DNA of 64,000 nucleotides from an uncultured Actinomycetes bacterium (GTDB lineage: Bacteria; Actinomycetota; Acidimicrobiia; Acidimicrobiales; RAAP-2): positions 1 to 64,000 of the forward strand of contig CAIJYV010000021.1 of the NCBI GenBank assembly GCA_903825035.1, read 5' to 3'. Below the pieces are notes generated by a model, which was not told the origin of the DNA, did no database searches, and was given only the letters and a program-made list of their open reading frames with translations. How positions within the stretch are numbered: the first letter of the stretch is position 1; each line of letters begins with the position of its first letter. A program made the translations under genes and the position numbers. Of the stretch, positions 40,102 through 50,944 are shown one piece after another.

Positions 40102-41333
40102 TATTTTTCTCCCTTGGTAGTGCGCTGACGATACAGACGACTGGGGGTTGGTCGTTGACCAACTTCAGGCAGGACTGAGTCAGCGCCGCTAGTACGGTCG
40201 GCGCCCAAACTGTAGGCGCGCGTCAATACGAACCAACCCGCAATCACGGTGACAATCATGGAAAGCCCCCACCAGCGATTCACTAAGAATCCAGCAACAA
40301 TCAACATCCAGCCAAGTGACAGCGGAATAAGCCGCTTCCACCCCAAATCCATCAATTGGTCGTAGCGGAAGCGTGGCAATGCGGCTCGGAACCAGATGTA
40401 ACTAAAAGCAAAGGCCACGGTCTTACCGAGGAACCAGAGAATTGGGAAGATCCAAGCGAAGTGATGGATTGGTGGAACGTAGCCAGCTGGACCACCGAAG
40501 AACAATGTCACGAGAATGGCCGACATGGTGATGGTGTTCATGAACTCGGCCAAGTAGAACAGTGCGAAGCGAAGTGACGAGTACTCAGTGTTAAACCCAC
40601 CAACCAACTCGGTCTCGGCTTCAACTACGTCAAATGGCGGGCGATTCAATTCGGCAGTAATGGCAATCAGGAATACGACGAATGGAACGATGCCCAGTCG
40701 AATCAAATTCCAGTGCCAAATGCCGTGAGCTTGAGCGGTCACGATGTCGTGGGTCGAAAGTGAACCGGTTGCCAAAATAATGGTGACAATTGTCATGCCG
40801 AGAGCTGCTTCGTAAGAAATCATCTGCGCCGAAGCACGCACCGAAGAGATCAATGGGTACTTCGATCCCGAGGCCCAGCCGGCAAGCATCACACCGTAAA
40901 CGGAAATTCCCGACATCGCCAACATCACCAATATTCCCATTGGAGGGTTGGCAATTTGCAACTGCACCGTGTGCCCAGCGATGTGCAGCGTGCCTCCGAC
41001 CGGAACAATAGAAAAAGTAATCAGAGCCGGTACCAATGAAAGGTAGGGCGCCAATTTGAAAACAAATCGGTCGGCTTCGGCGGGGATCAGGTCTTCTTTA
41101 AAGAAAAGTTTGATTCCGTCGGCCAGGGTTTGTAACAATCCGAATGGCCCCCAGCGCTGTGGTCCAATACGACTTTGCATCTTCGAAATAGCCTTGCGCT
41201 CAAACCAAATCATGAGCGTCACCGCACCCATGATTGAAGCGAAGCCCACCACAATTTTGATTATGGCAATCAGAATCACGATTCCCGTGGTGCCGTGAGC
41301 GTACAGCGGGTCTACCGAGGCGAACCAATTCAT
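40101..41333 (-). CDS. nuoH: NADH-quinone oxidoreductase subunit H
   Basis: WFERKAISKMQSRIGPQRWGPFGLLQTLADGIKLFFKED; ELNRPPFDVVEAETELVGGFNTEYS. Confidence 0.96.
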   Translation of the reverse strand: MNWFASVDPLYAHGTTGIVILIAIIKIVVGFASIMGAVTLMIWFERKAISKMQSRIGPQRWGPFGLLQTLADGIKLFFKEDLIPAEADRFVFKLAPYLSLVPALITFSIVPVGGTLHIAGHTVQLQIANPPMGILVMLAMSGISVYGVMLAGWASGSKYPLISSVRASAQMISYEAALGMTIVTIILATGSLSTHDIVTAQAHGIWHWNLIRLGIVPFVVFLIAITAELNRPPFDVVEAETELVGGFNTEYSSLRFALFYLAEFMNTITMSAILVTLFFGGPAGYVPPIHHFAWIFPILWFLGKTVAFAFSYIWFRAALPRFRYDQLMDLGWKRLIPLSLGWMLIVAGFLVNRWWGLSMIVTVIAGWFVLTRAYSLGADRTSGADSVLPEVGQRPTPSRLYRQRTTKGEK

Positions 41334-43924
41334 GCCTTCACCACTTCGACACGAGTGACGGGCTCGGTAACTTGGACGAGTGGGCGAACCACATCGACAT
41401 TCTTTGCGTTACGCGCGCCGAGCGCCACCTGGCAAGTACCAATAACTGCATGTAAATTCTCGAGGACCTCGAAGACTCCCTGGCCAGACTTTGAGGTCAC
41501 CTTGACTGAATCACCTTGTGACACGCCAAGCTTCTTCGCAGTCGCGGGATGCAGTGTGATCGATGCGCGGGTGCGGAGATTGTCAAAGGCAGAACTTGCC
41601 TGTACTGCCATTCCATCGTCGTAGAGTGCACGAGAAACGACGAGGCGAATTTCATTCGCCTTCGCGACCCCGCTCTTGGCGGGATTGACTGCAGCGATGT
41701 CTCCTTCAACTGCCTTTTCTACAGTCGAAACGGTCTCAATGCTTGGAGTGGCAATGCTGCCCGTCAAGGTGCCGAGCCCTACGTTGCTCGCTGGTTGTAC
41801 CCCCGGAAAGGCCGCGGGGTCAAGCGGCCGGATCGCCGAACCCTCGTTAGCTGCATTGACTAACAGCCCCTCGATGCTTTGACCGCTCAGCACTTTCCAA
41901 GTGGGATATCCGGTAGTCGCTTCGATTGTCTGCGCAGCATGATCGACCGAGTTGAGTCCCAAGCTCTGTCCGAACTGTTCAGCCAACTCACTGGCGATCG
42001 CAACGTCGTTCCACGCTGTGCCGGCGGCGACAACTTTCGCCTGCAGTCCGAGAACTCGACCCTCAATGTTGGTGAAGGTGCCGGTGCGTTCGTTGGCCAC
42101 CAGGGCCGGGAGTACCACGTCGGCAAACTCCAACGTGGCGCCGCCGTGTCCGGTCACGGCCACCACATCGGCCTTCTTTAGCGCGGACTTGGCCAATTTC
42201 TGATCAATAACATTGCCAATAAGACATCCACCCGCCAGCAGGACTGCCTTTTGCTTGCCGCTAGCGAGAGCGTCAAGTTGTTCGGTTGTGCTGCGACCAG
42301 CGCTGAACTGAAAGGAACGTCCGGGACGAAGATGTGGAGCTAGCCCCATGTCCAGGGCGCCATGAACGTTGGAACGGCGAAGAGCCGATAAGAACTTCGC
42401 CTTCGGGTAGGCGTCGCGCAGGGTCTGAATTGAATTCTCAATGAATGTCGAGTCTTCGGCCACATTGGCGCGACCAATGACAAAGACCACTCCCTCACCT
42501 AAGCCAATGAGCTCTCGGGCAACGTTTAGTGACTCCGATGATGCAGCCGAAGAGGCTGGGGCAACGCCCTCTTTCGCCACGAGGGCGCTGACAATTGATG
42601 AGACCTCGCCGGGACGAACTGGAATCGAAACTGTTGCGTGGTCGCTGAGTCCCGAAGCAACACTCGTGAACTCAACCAATTTCTGGCCACGGTGAACAAT
42701 CGTTTCGCGTAAGCGCAGGAACAAGATTGGTAGCTCTTCACGCAAGTCACCGGTGAGTGTAACGACAACGGGGGCCTTAGTGGCCTCTTCAATAGTTGCG
42801 GCGGGCAAACTTTGCAAGAGCAAGCCATCAAGCCCGTCACCGTACTGGGCATCAATGTTGTCTGTACCGAGTACCCCTCGACCAAAACGCTCCCACGCGA
42901 ATGCTCCCTCATTAGTGAGGGCTGCGCCACCAATAATTCCAACCTGCTCGGGTGCCGCAACGCTCAGCAACGAGGCGGCCCTAGCGAGCGCTTCGTTCCA
43001 GGTCGAGACCTCGAGCTTTCCATTGACTCGAACGAGCGGTTGAGTGATGCGAGTTTTGGGTGAGAGTGGATCAACGCTCTCGGGGTTGGCGTCAACTGCC
43101 TCAATAGCGAATCGACCCTTGTCACACATCCAACCATGGTTAATTGCTTCGGAGTCGAGGCCGAGTACGCGAGTAAGGCGGTTGCTCGAGGATTGCACCG
43201 CGACCTGACAGCCAACGGCGCAATTAGTGCAGGTGCTCTCGACCTGGTCCAAGTCCCAGGGACGTGCGGTAAATCGATAGGGCTTGGCGGTGAGCGCTCC
43301 CACGGGGCAAATTTGGACGGTGTTGCCCGAAAAAACTGAGTCGAAGGGGTGCGCGGGGTCGGGGGCGACCTCAATCATGTCACCTCGACCGGAGAAGGCG
43401 ATTTGAGTATCGCCCGCAACTTCACTCGCGAACCGAGTACAACGCGAACACTGAATACAGCGTTCACGGTCTAGTAAAACGTTCTCGCCAATTGGAATGG
43501 GCTTGGCGAAGTGACGCTTTTCTTCAATAAAGCGAGTTTCACCAGATCCGTGCGCGAGAGTTTGATCCTGCAGCGGGCATTCGCCCCCCTTGTCACAAAC
43601 GGGGCAATCGAGCGGGTGATTCGCCAGCAAAAATTCAAGTACGCCATCTTGGGCCTTCTTGACTTTCGGTGAATCGGTGGTAACGGTCATGCCGTCATTC
43701 ACCTTCAAATAGCAAGCCGGCTGAAGAGTCGCGCCGCGTGGCCCATCCACTTCGACCAAGCACATACGACACACGCCAACTGGCTCCATGCGTGGGTGGT
43801 AACAAAAGCGAGGCACGTACGTACCGGCACGCTCGGCGGCGGCAATGAGCAGCTCGCCCGGTTCGGCCTCAATGGTTCGGCCGTCGATGGTAATCGAAAC
43901 GGCGGTGCGAGTGATCTCAGACAT
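41330..43924 (-). CDS. nuoG: NADH-quinone oxidoreductase subunit G
   Basis: MSEITRTAVSITIDGRTIEAEPGE; FCYHPRMEPVGVCRMCLVEVDG; DCPVCDKGGECPLQD; CIQCSRCTRF. Start set at the Met next to the nuoF stop. Confidence 0.94.
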   Translation of the reverse strand: MSEITRTAVSITIDGRTIEAEPGELLIAAAERAGTYVPRFCYHPRMEPVGVCRMCLVEVDGPRGATLQPACYLKVNDGMTVTTDSPKVKKAQDGVLEFLLANHPLDCPVCDKGGECPLQDQTLAHGSGETRFIEEKRHFAKPIPIGENVLLDRERCIQCSRCTRFASEVAGDTQIAFSGRGDMIEVAPDPAHPFDSVFSGNTVQICPVGALTAKPYRFTARPWDLDQVESTCTNCAVGCQVAVQSSSNRLTRVLGLDSEAINHGWMCDKGRFAIEAVDANPESVDPLSPKTRITQPLVRVNGKLEVSTWNEALARAASLLSVAAPEQVGIIGGAALTNEGAFAWERFGRGVLGTDNIDAQYGDGLDGLLLQSLPAATIEEATKAPVVVTLTGDLREELPILFLRLRETIVHRGQKLVEFTSVASGLSDHATVSIPVRPGEVSSIVSALVAKEGVAPASSAASSESLNVARELIGLGEGVVFVIGRANVAEDSTFIENSIQTLRDAYPKAKFLSALRRSNVHGALDMGLAPHLRPGRSFQFSAGRSTTEQLDALASGKQKAVLLAGGCLIGNVIDQKLAKSALKKADVVAVTGHGGATLEFADVVLPALVANERTGTFTNIEGRVLGLQAKVVAAGTAWNDVAIASELAEQFGQSLGLNSVDHAAQTIEATTGYPTWKVLSGQSIEGLLVNAANEGSAIRPLDPAAFPGVQPASNVGLGTLTGSIATPSIETVSTVEKAVEGDIAAVNPAKSGVAKANEIRLVVSRALYDDGMAVQASSAFDNLRTRASITLHPATAKKLGVSQGDSVKVTSKSGQGVFEVLENLHAVIGTCQVALGARNAKNVDVVRPLVQVTEPVTRVEVVKA

Positions 43925-45221
43925 GCGTACAGCCTCCGTTTTCAACGTGCTCAATGAATTCCTGACGGAACATCGAAATTGCCGAGTGCACCGCCGACGG
44001 AATCGATGGGCCGAGGACACAAATTGTTGTTTGCTGTGGTGGCCAAGTGAGTCCCGGCGAAATGTTGTCGCACAGGTCGAGGACCAGGTCGATGTCCTCC
44101 ATGCGACCGCCGCCATGCTCGAGGCGATACATCACGCGTTCAATCCAGCCACTGCCTTCGCGACAAGGCGTGCACTGCCCGCAGGACTCGCGAGAGAAGA
44201 ATTTGGTAATGCGCCACGCCGCGCGAACCATGCACTGATCTTCGTCGAGCACGACAACCGAGCCCGATCCCAGCATCGAGCCCTTGCCCGCTACTTCGTC
44301 AGCACCGAGAGGCACATCCAATAGGTCGGGGCCAAACCAGGGAGCCGATACGCCACCAGGAATGATGGCCTTGACCTTTTTGTTTCCCGGCACCCCTCCC
44401 CCTAAGGCGGGGTCAAAGATGAGGTCGCGGAAGGTGTTCTTCACCATTTCGATTTCATACACACCGGGATTGACGACGTTGCCCGCCAAGGCAAAGAGCC
44501 GTGTTCCCGTTGAGCGACCTTCGCCCAGTGCGGCAAAAGCCGCGCCGCCATTGGAAATGATCCACGGCAAATTCGACATCGTCTCGACATTGTTTACAAC
44601 GGTGGGTTCGCCATACAGACCGTTCACCGCCGGGAAGAATGGGGGCTTGATGCGAGGGAAGCCACGCTTGCCCTCGAGTGCTTCCAGTAGTGAGGTCTCT
44701 TCGCCACAGATGTAGGCACCCGCTCCCGGGTGAACGACGATGTCGAGCGAGAAGGTAGAGCCGAAGATGTTCTCGCCCAACGCTCCATGCTTATACGCCT
44801 CATTCACCGCACTCTGAACTCGTTCCAGTCCCAGCGCGAATTCGCCGCGAAGAAAGATGAACGCTTGGGTTACTTGTAGGGCGTAGGCCGCAATAATGAC
44901 GCCCTCCACCAATTGGTGCGGGTCACGCTCAACGAGGTAGTGATCTTTGAAGGTTGCGGGCTCGGACTCGTCACCATTAACTACGAGGTACGACAGCGGA
45001 GCTCGACGGAGCATCGACCACTTGCGGCCGGCGGGGAACCCAGCGCCACCACGGCCAAGCAAAGAAGCGGCGTCAACCTCGGCGCACACCTTTTCGGGGT
45101 TCAAGGTGAGTGCCTTCTTCAGTCCCTCATAACCACCCGTCGCCAAGTAGCGCTTCAGTGTGTAGGAATCATCAAAATCACGACGCGAAGACACAATCTT
45201 GGGGGCTGTTAAGACGGCCAT
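43917..45221 (-). CDS. nuoF: NADH-quinone oxidoreductase subunit F
   Basis: [47 protein letters not shown]-like; [15 protein letters not shown]. Confidence 0.97.
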   Translation of the reverse strand: [434 protein letters not shown]

Positions 45222-45841
45222 TACTTTTGTTCCTTCGCTACACGCGCGTCACGTGCTTTCAGTGTTGTTGCCCGAGCCTCCACTACTTCAGGTTCGTTGG
45301 TGCGCAGTCCGCCATCTCGACGGACTCGAATCAAGGTGCCGTGTGGAGGAATTTCGTCGGTGCGCTTGCCCTCACGGATCTCGCCAATCATGGCGTCGAA
45401 GGAATCCGGCGTTGTGGTGCGGACGTACCGATGATTCACCTGAACACACGGGGCAATGTTGCAATCGGCGAGGCACTCGGTCTCTTCTAAGGTAAACATC
45501 CCGTCAGACGACGTGCCACCAACCGCACAGCCCAACTTCTTACTGGCGTGCTCGAGAAGCTCTTCTCCACCCGCAATGAGGCAGGCGATGTTGGTGCAAA
45601 CGCCAACAACGTACTGACCAACCGGCTCCAGGTGGAACATGTCGTAAAAGGCTGCGGTGCCGCGAACGTCCGCCGGGGTCGTGCCCGTCATGGTGGCAAC
45701 CTCTTCAATGCCCGCTTCACTCAGATAGCCATCTTGCTCTTGCGCTAGGTGCAGCAACGGCAGCATCGCCGAGCGACGGCGTGGATAGAGCGACAGCAGC
45801 TGAGCGGCGCGCTTTTGAATATCGGCGTTGAAATAACTCAT
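45221..45841 (-). CDS. nuoE: NADH-quinone oxidoreductase subunit E
   Basis: VVGVCTNIACLIAGGEELLEH; TLEETECLADCNIAPCVQVN 2Fe-2S ligands. Confidence 0.95.
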   Translation of the reverse strand: MSYFNADIQKRAAQLLSLYPRRRSAMLPLLHLAQEQDGYLSEAGIEEVATMTGTTPADVRGTAAFYDMFHLEPVGQYVVGVCTNIACLIAGGEELLEHASKKLGCAVGGTSSDGMFTLEETECLADCNIAPCVQVNHRYVRTTTPDSFDAMIGEIREGKRTDEIPPHGTLIRVRRDGGLRTNEPEVVEARATTLKARDARVAKEQK

Positions 45842-47187
45842 CGGTCTACCTCGCCCATGATTGGGTCTACAGAAGAAATAACGGTGATGGCGTCCGAGAG
45901 CGATCCGCCGCGCATCAACAACGGAATGGCCTGCAAGTTCACGAAGCTTGGTCCGCGAACGTGCAAGCGGTAGGGCTTGGATGAACCATCCGAGACCAAG
46001 TAACAGCCCAGTTCACCACGAGGTGATTCGATAGCCGAGTAGACCTCACCCGCGGGAACGTGCATACCTTCGGTGAAGAGTTTGAAGTGGTGAATTAGCG
46101 CTTCCATTGATTCACCAATTCGTGCGCGAGGGGGTGGGGTGACCTTGGGATCTTGAATTCGATAATCACCCTTGGGCATCATGTCGAGACACTGGCGAAC
46201 GATTTTTACCGATTCGCGAATTTCATTCAGTCGAATGGCGTAGCGGTCAAAGTTGTCGCCGTAGGTGCCAACGATGACGTCGAACTCCACTTGGTCGTAG
46301 GCCAAGTACGGCATGGCGCGACGAAGATCCCACGCCACGCCGGTCGAGCGAAGTACCGGACCAGTCACGCTCAGCGCGATTGCCTCTTCGGCGGTGATTG
46401 GCGCGACGCCAACCATGCGCTCGCGGAAGATTGGCTGACCGGTTAACAACTGGTCGTACTCGTAAGTGCGAGCGTCGATGGTTTCACAGATCACTGCGAC
46501 ATCGTCCTGCCACCCGTCGGGTAGGTCAGCAGCCACTCCGCCGGGGCGAACGTAGTTGAGGTTGAAGCGAAGACCCGCGGTCTTCTCGAAGAAGGCCAAG
46601 ACCAGTTCGCGCTCACGAAATCCGTAGATCATCATCGAGGTGGCCCCGAGGTCCATACCATTGGTGGCCATCCACACGAGGTGAGAAGCGATTCGGTTCA
46701 GTTCTGCCATCATCATACGAATCCAGATGGCTCGCTCAGGAACTTCGATACCCAGCAACTTTTCAACGGCCATGGAGTAATTGAGCTCGTTGGCGATGGG
46801 GCTCACGTAATCCATGCGCGTTACGTTGGTTGCGCCCTGGGTGTAGGTCAATTGCTCACCGGTCTTTTCCATACCGGTGTGGAGATAGCCAATAACTGGC
46901 TTGGTGCGCAGGACAAACTCTCCATCGAGTTCGAGCATGAGGCGTAATACCCCGTGGGTCGAGGGGTGAGCTGGACCCATGTTGATGATCATGGTCTCGT
47001 CATCTTGACGGTCAAAGTCAACGTCGTTGGGATCGACCGTCAGTCCACTGACTCGCAGGACTGAACCAACCTCACGGCCGAGTTCGGCCTTGGAGGTTTG
47101 ACTTCGGGGTTGTAGCCCTTGTTCGCCCTCGGAGGTTTCGACGACGAGCAAGTCGGGTCGATTAGCGGTACGAACCTTGTCAGTCAT
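45838..47187 (-). CDS. nuoD: NADH-quinone oxidoreductase subunit D
   Basis: MGPAHPSTHGVLRLMLELDGE; IGYLHTGMEKTGE; ESPRGELGCYLVSDGSSKPYRLHVRGPSFVNLQA. Confidence 0.97.
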   Translation of the reverse strand: MTDKVRTANRPDLLVVETSEGEQGLQPRSQTSKAELGREVGSVLRVSGLTVDPNDVDFDRQDDETMIINMGPAHPSTHGVLRLMLELDGEFVLRTKPVIGYLHTGMEKTGEQLTYTQGATNVTRMDYVSPIANELNYSMAVEKLLGIEVPERAIWIRMMMAELNRIASHLVWMATNGMDLGATSMMIYGFRERELVLAFFEKTAGLRFNLNYVRPGGVAADLPDGWQDDVAVICETIDARTYEYDQLLTGQPIFRERMVGVAPITAEEAIALSVTGPVLRSTGVAWDLRRAMPYLAYDQVEFDVIVGTYGDNFDRYAIRLNEIRESVKIVRQCLDMMPKGDYRIQDPKVTPPPRARIGESMEALIHHFKLFTEGMHVPAGEVYSAIESPRGELGCYLVSDGSSKPYRLHVRGPSFVNLQAIPLLMRGGSLSDAITVISSVDPIMGEVDR

Positions 47188-47678
47188 CGTGGCCCCGGAG
47201 CTTCCTTGAACTGCACCGGTACTCGGCCCACGCCGTAGTCCTTGCGCAGCGGGTGCCCTTCCCAGTCTTCGGGCATCAAGATGCGTGTCATGTCGGGGTG
47301 AGCGGTGAACAGAATTCCAAACATGTCGAAGGCTTCGCGCTCCATCGCTTCGACGCCTGGGTAGAACTCAAAGAGTGAAGCGACCTCGGGAGCTTCGGTG
47401 CCGGCTTGCACACGGATGCGAACCCGTTCCTTCTTCACCATGTTCAAAAGGTTGACCACGACTTCGAAGCGCGTGGCCACGACGCCTTCGGGCAGTGCGC
47501 GGTCCATCTGTTCGAGATAGTCCACGCCGCACACGTCAATGGCCATTTGAAAGCCCGCGTTCTTAAAAGCACGCACCAATTTTGGGTATTGCTCGACGGT
47601 GGGAAAACAGAGTAAGTCACAAGCCATGCCTTCGCTTGTGATCACCCCTTCGGGGCTTCGCGCGGGGAGGCTAATCAT
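47184..47678 (-). CDS. nuoC: NADH-quinone oxidoreductase subunit C
   Basis: [43 protein letters not shown]-type; start trimmed to the ATG overlapping the nuoB stop. Confidence 0.92.
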   Translation of the reverse strand: MISLPARSPEGVITSEGMACDLLCFPTVEQYPKLVRAFKNAGFQMAIDVCGVDYLEQMDRALPEGVVATRFEVVVNLLNMVKKERVRIRVQAGTEAPEVASLFEFYPGVEAMEREAFDMFGILFTAHPDMTRILMPEDWEGHPLRKDYGVGRVPVQFKEAPGPR

Positions 47679-48238
47679 TTCGGGGTACCGAGCCGGACCG
47701 AAACCGGTACTTCGGGAGTCCACGTGCCGTGGTCGTGACCAAGGTGCGTCGGAGTTCCGCTCGCGCGACGTTTCATAATCTCGCCAGTGCGGATCTGCTC
47801 GTGCAGCGTCAAGATTGCGTGCATCAGGGTTTCGGGGCTCGGTGGGCATCCCGGCGCGTAGACGTCGACGGGGACAATTTGGTCCACCCCTTGCACAATG
47901 GCGTAGTTATTGAACATGCCCCCGGTCGAAGCGCACACACCCATTGAGATAACCCACTTGGGTTCCATCATTTGGTCGTACACCTGACGCAAAACGGGAG
48001 CCATTTTTTGTGACACCCGACCGGCCACGATCATCAGGTCAGCCTGGCGAGGTGAGTTGCGGAACACTTCCATTCCGTAACGCGAGAGGTCGTAATCCGC
48101 CGCTCCCGCGGCCATCATCTCAATCGCGCAACACGCCAGTCCAAAGGTGGCGGGCCACACGCTCGCTCGACGCGCCCACTTAACGAGGTCTTCAATTCGA
48201 CCGGTTAAGAAGTTGTGTTGGAGATCTTCCAGGGCCAT
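47675..48238 (-). CDS. nuoB: NADH-quinone oxidoreductase subunit B
   Basis: [57 protein letters not shown]. Start MALEDLQ. Confidence 0.97.
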   Translation of the reverse strand: MALEDLQHNFLTGRIEDLVKWARRASVWPATFGLACCAIEMMAAGAADYDLSRYGMEVFRNSPRQADLMIVAGRVSQKMAPVLRQVYDQMMEPKWVISMGVCASTGGMFNNYAIVQGVDQIVPVDVYAPGCPPSPETLMHAILTLHEQIRTGEIMKRRASGTPTHLGHDHGTWTPEVPVSVRLGTPK

Positions 48239-48687
48239 TAGGCGACCTTCTTCGCTTCTACGGTGATACGACGAATAGTGGAGTTCGAATCGCGAGCCGG
48301 AACGCCGGGCACGAGATGCTTGACCGGGCCCCATTGCAACGCACCCTCGCTAACCAAGAACAGCAACGCGCCAAAAACAGTGAGCGAAAAGAGCAACACT
48401 TCAACCAGGCCAAAGGCACCGAGCTGGCGGAAGACGACGGCGAAGGGATACATAAACACCACTTCAATATCGAAGATGACGAAAATCATCGCGACGAGGT
48501 AGAAGCGAACTGGGAATCGGTGCGGTGGTTCGATTTCGGGAACAATGCCACATTCATACGGGGCGAGTTTGGCGTCGTAGGGTCGCTTACGGGGTGCCAA
48601 TAAGGCAGAGGCCACAAAGGAGCCGGAGGCAAACAACACACCAACCACTAAGAGGCCCAGTAGGGGGATGTACTGTTCCACGCTCAT
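48238..48687 (-). CDS. nuoA: NADH-quinone oxidoreductase subunit A
   Basis: [47 protein letters not shown]. Confidence 0.95.
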   Translation of the reverse strand: MSVEQYIPLLGLLVVGVLFASGSFVASALLAPRKRPYDAKLAPYECGIVPEIEPPHRFPVRFYLVAMIFVIFDIEVVFMYPFAVVFRQLGAFGLVEVLLFSLTVFGALLFLVSEGALQWGPVKHLVPGVPARDSNSTIRRITVEAKKVA

Positions 48688-48755
48688 CAGGTTTATCAGA
48701 ATTGGAAAGGGTCGTTGGCAGATTGGAATCGCCTTTTCCGCTCTAGGCTGTCACG

Positions 48756-50093
48756 GTGACTTTGCTTACCGAGGTACTCGCCGCCAATACCACCTACGAC
48801 GTCGTGATCGTGGGCGCCGGACCGAGTGGTTCGGCTACCGCCTACTGGCTGGCTTCGGCCGGCTGGAAGGTCTGTTTAGTGGAGAAAAAGCACTTCCCGC
48901 GCGAAAAAACCTGCGGCGATGGTCTGACTCCGCGCTCGGTGTATCAACTCGAAGAGATGGGACTCGGTCCCGAACTCGTAAAACACGGACACCGCTACGA
49001 CGGACTGCGGGCTTTCGGCTTTGGCGCCAGCCTCGAAATGAAATGGCCCGAGCACCCGGTCTTTCCAAACTATGGCTACACCATCACTCGCTTTGACCTC
49101 GACGGGCTTGTCGCCCAACACGCCGAGTCGCTCGGTGCGACCCTTTTAAATGGTGTCGAAGTCGTTGACCTCGTAGAACCATTCGACGGAAGCGTCGGAC
49201 AACTTAAAGGCGCCCAAGGCGTCGTTGTCCACGAAAAAGAGACCGACACCACCGGCGAGATTCGTGCTCGATACATTGTCGTAGCTGACGGTCAGAACTC
49301 TCGCATCGGTCGTACCCTTGGCACTTCACGCAATCGTGACTGGCCAATGGGACTGGCCCTTCGCGGTTACTACACCTCCGATCGACACGACGAACCGTGG
49401 ATTGATTCGCACCTCGACATTCGCGACGCCAACGGCAAGGTCGTGCCCGGATACGGATGGATCTTCCCGCTCGGCGATGGTCGGGTCAACGTGGGCGTTG
49501 GGCTTCTGTCAACTGCCGGAGCGTGGAAGGGTGTCAACACCACGAAGTTGCAGGAATACTTTGTGGCCCAAACTGCAGATGCGTGGGGGCTTAGTGAAGA
49601 GACCTGCTTGGGCCCGGCCACGGGCGGACGTCTACCTATGGGACTCGCGCTCGGACCTCGTCGAGGACCCAATACTTTGTGCGTCGGAGACGCCACCGGA
49701 ACGATTAATCCCTTTAACGGTGAAGGAATCGCCTACGGATACGAATCGGGCCGGATTGCCGCTGGCGTCATTGGCGAAGCGCTCGCCAGCGATGACCCTC
49801 GTGAGTTAAGCCTCTACGACACTCGGATTGAAGAGGCCTACGGCGAGTACTACAAGGTCGCTCGCGCCTTCGTTCGAATCATCTCCGAACCCAAGATTTT
49901 GGCGGCCTGCGTTGGCGTCGGGCTGCGAATCGAGCCCATGATGAACCAGCTCCTTCGCATTATGGCTAACTTGATGCGCAACGAGGGCAAGGGACCCGCC
50001 GAATGGGGCTTTAGCGCTCTGTCAAAATTGGTGGACGTTATTCCCGAGCGGGCTTACGCCCTGTTGCTCGGCGACGCCAGCTCCGAGGAATAG
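48756..50093 (+). CDS. Geranylgeranyl reductase family FAD-dependent oxidoreductase
   Basis: VVIVGAGPSGSATAYWLASAGWKVCLVEKKHFPREKTCGDGLTPRSVYQLEEMG; VCVGDATGTINPFNGEGIAYGYESGRIAA-type motif. Confidence 0.88.
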   Translation: MTLLTEVLAANTTYDVVIVGAGPSGSATAYWLASAGWKVCLVEKKHFPREKTCGDGLTPRSVYQLEEMGLGPELVKHGHRYDGLRAFGFGASLEMKWPEHPVFPNYGYTITRFDLDGLVAQHAESLGATLLNGVEVVDLVEPFDGSVGQLKGAQGVVVHEKETDTTGEIRARYIVVADGQNSRIGRTLGTSRNRDWPMGLALRGYYTSDRHDEPWIDSHLDIRDANGKVVPGYGWIFPLGDGRVNVGVGLLSTAGAWKGVNTTKLQEYFVAQTADAWGLSEETCLGPATGGRLPMGLALGPRRGPNTLCVGDATGTINPFNGEGIAYGYESGRIAAGVIGEALASDDPRELSLYDTRIEEAYGEYYKVARAFVRIISEPKILAACVGVGLRIEPMMNQLLRIMANLMRNEGKGPAEWGFSALSKLVDVIPERAYALLLGDASSEE

Positions 50094-50095
50094 CA

Positions 50096-50944
50096 ATGCT
50101 CGCAACCTTTATTATTTTTCTCCGTGAAGGTATTGAAGCCTCACTCATAATTTCAATTCTCCTCACGTACTTAGGTAAAACCGGGCAGGAACGGTACCGC
50201 CGAGACGTGTTCATTGGGGTCGCGAGCGCCATTGCGCTCACCATCGTTGGTGGTTCGATCTTGTACCTGAGCGTTAGTACCTATTCCGGTTCGCGCTTCC
50301 AGACAATCTTTGAGACGATGACGTTTTTTGTCGCCGCAGTTTTTCTCACCATGATGACAATCTGGATGCAACGTCACGCCAGGGGTTTGCGCGGCGAGCT
50401 CACTCAGCAATCCGAAGTGGCGATCACCAAGGGTGGGCGCTTCTCCATGGGCCTGCTCGCCTTCCAGTCAGTCGGTCGCGAAGGCCTTGAGACCATGGTG
50501 TTCACCTTGGCAATTCTTTTCGCTAACTCCCACCAGGCCGCAACGCCATTGCAGAATCGCTTCCTCTTGCTCGGTGGAGTGCTGGGCCTGGCGGTTGCCA
50601 TCGGCCTCGCATTCGCCATGTTCAAACTTGGCACCAAAATCAACCTGGGCTTGTTTTTCAAGGTCCTGGGAACCTTTTTGATTCTCTGCGCCGCTGGTCT
50701 GATTGCCGACGCGGTCGAAAATCTCCAGCGTCTGGGCTGGGTAAGCATCGGAAACCACGCTTTGTGGAATACGTCAGGAATTATTAGCGAGCACTCGAAC
50801 TTGGGCGATGTACTGCACCAACTCCTCGGTTACGCCGAACGACCCACGGTGCTGCAAGCGATTATCTACTCGCTGTACTTAGTGGCCTGCGTTGTGGCCT
50901 ATCGCCGGTTCGCCGTGGTCCGCAAAGCGACCAAGAGCGCTTAA
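50096..50944 (+). CDS. FTR1 family iron permease (EfeU-like)
   Basis: Two RExxE motifs (FLREGIEASLI; VGREGLETMVF); ~7 TM. Confidence 0.88.
   Translation: MLATFIIFLREGIEASLIISILLTYLGKTGQERYRRDVFIGVASAIALTIVGGSILYLSVSTYSGSRFQTIFETMTFFVAAVFLTMMTIWMQRHARGLRGELTQQSEVAITKGGRFSMGLLAFQSVGREGLETMVFTLAILFANSHQAATPLQNRFLLLGGVLGLAVAIGLAFAMFKLGTKINLGLFFKVLGTFLILCAAGLIADAVENLQRLGWVSIGNHALWNTSGIISEHSNLGDVLHQLLGYAERPTVLQAIIYSLYLVACVVAYRRFAVVRKATKSA

Noticed and set aside
43925-44116. Extended nuoG start
   Set aside because: Extension is antisense-like sequence inside nuoF; MSEITRTAVSI at 43924 fits the family start.
47679-47849. Extended nuoC start overlapping nuoB by ~175 nt
   Set aside because: Start at 47678 gives a 4-bp overlap with nuoB and a normal NuoC length.
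48750-48760. GTCAC-G-GTGAC palindrome at the GGR start
   Set aside because: Only 5-bp arms and overlaps the start codon; not distinctive.
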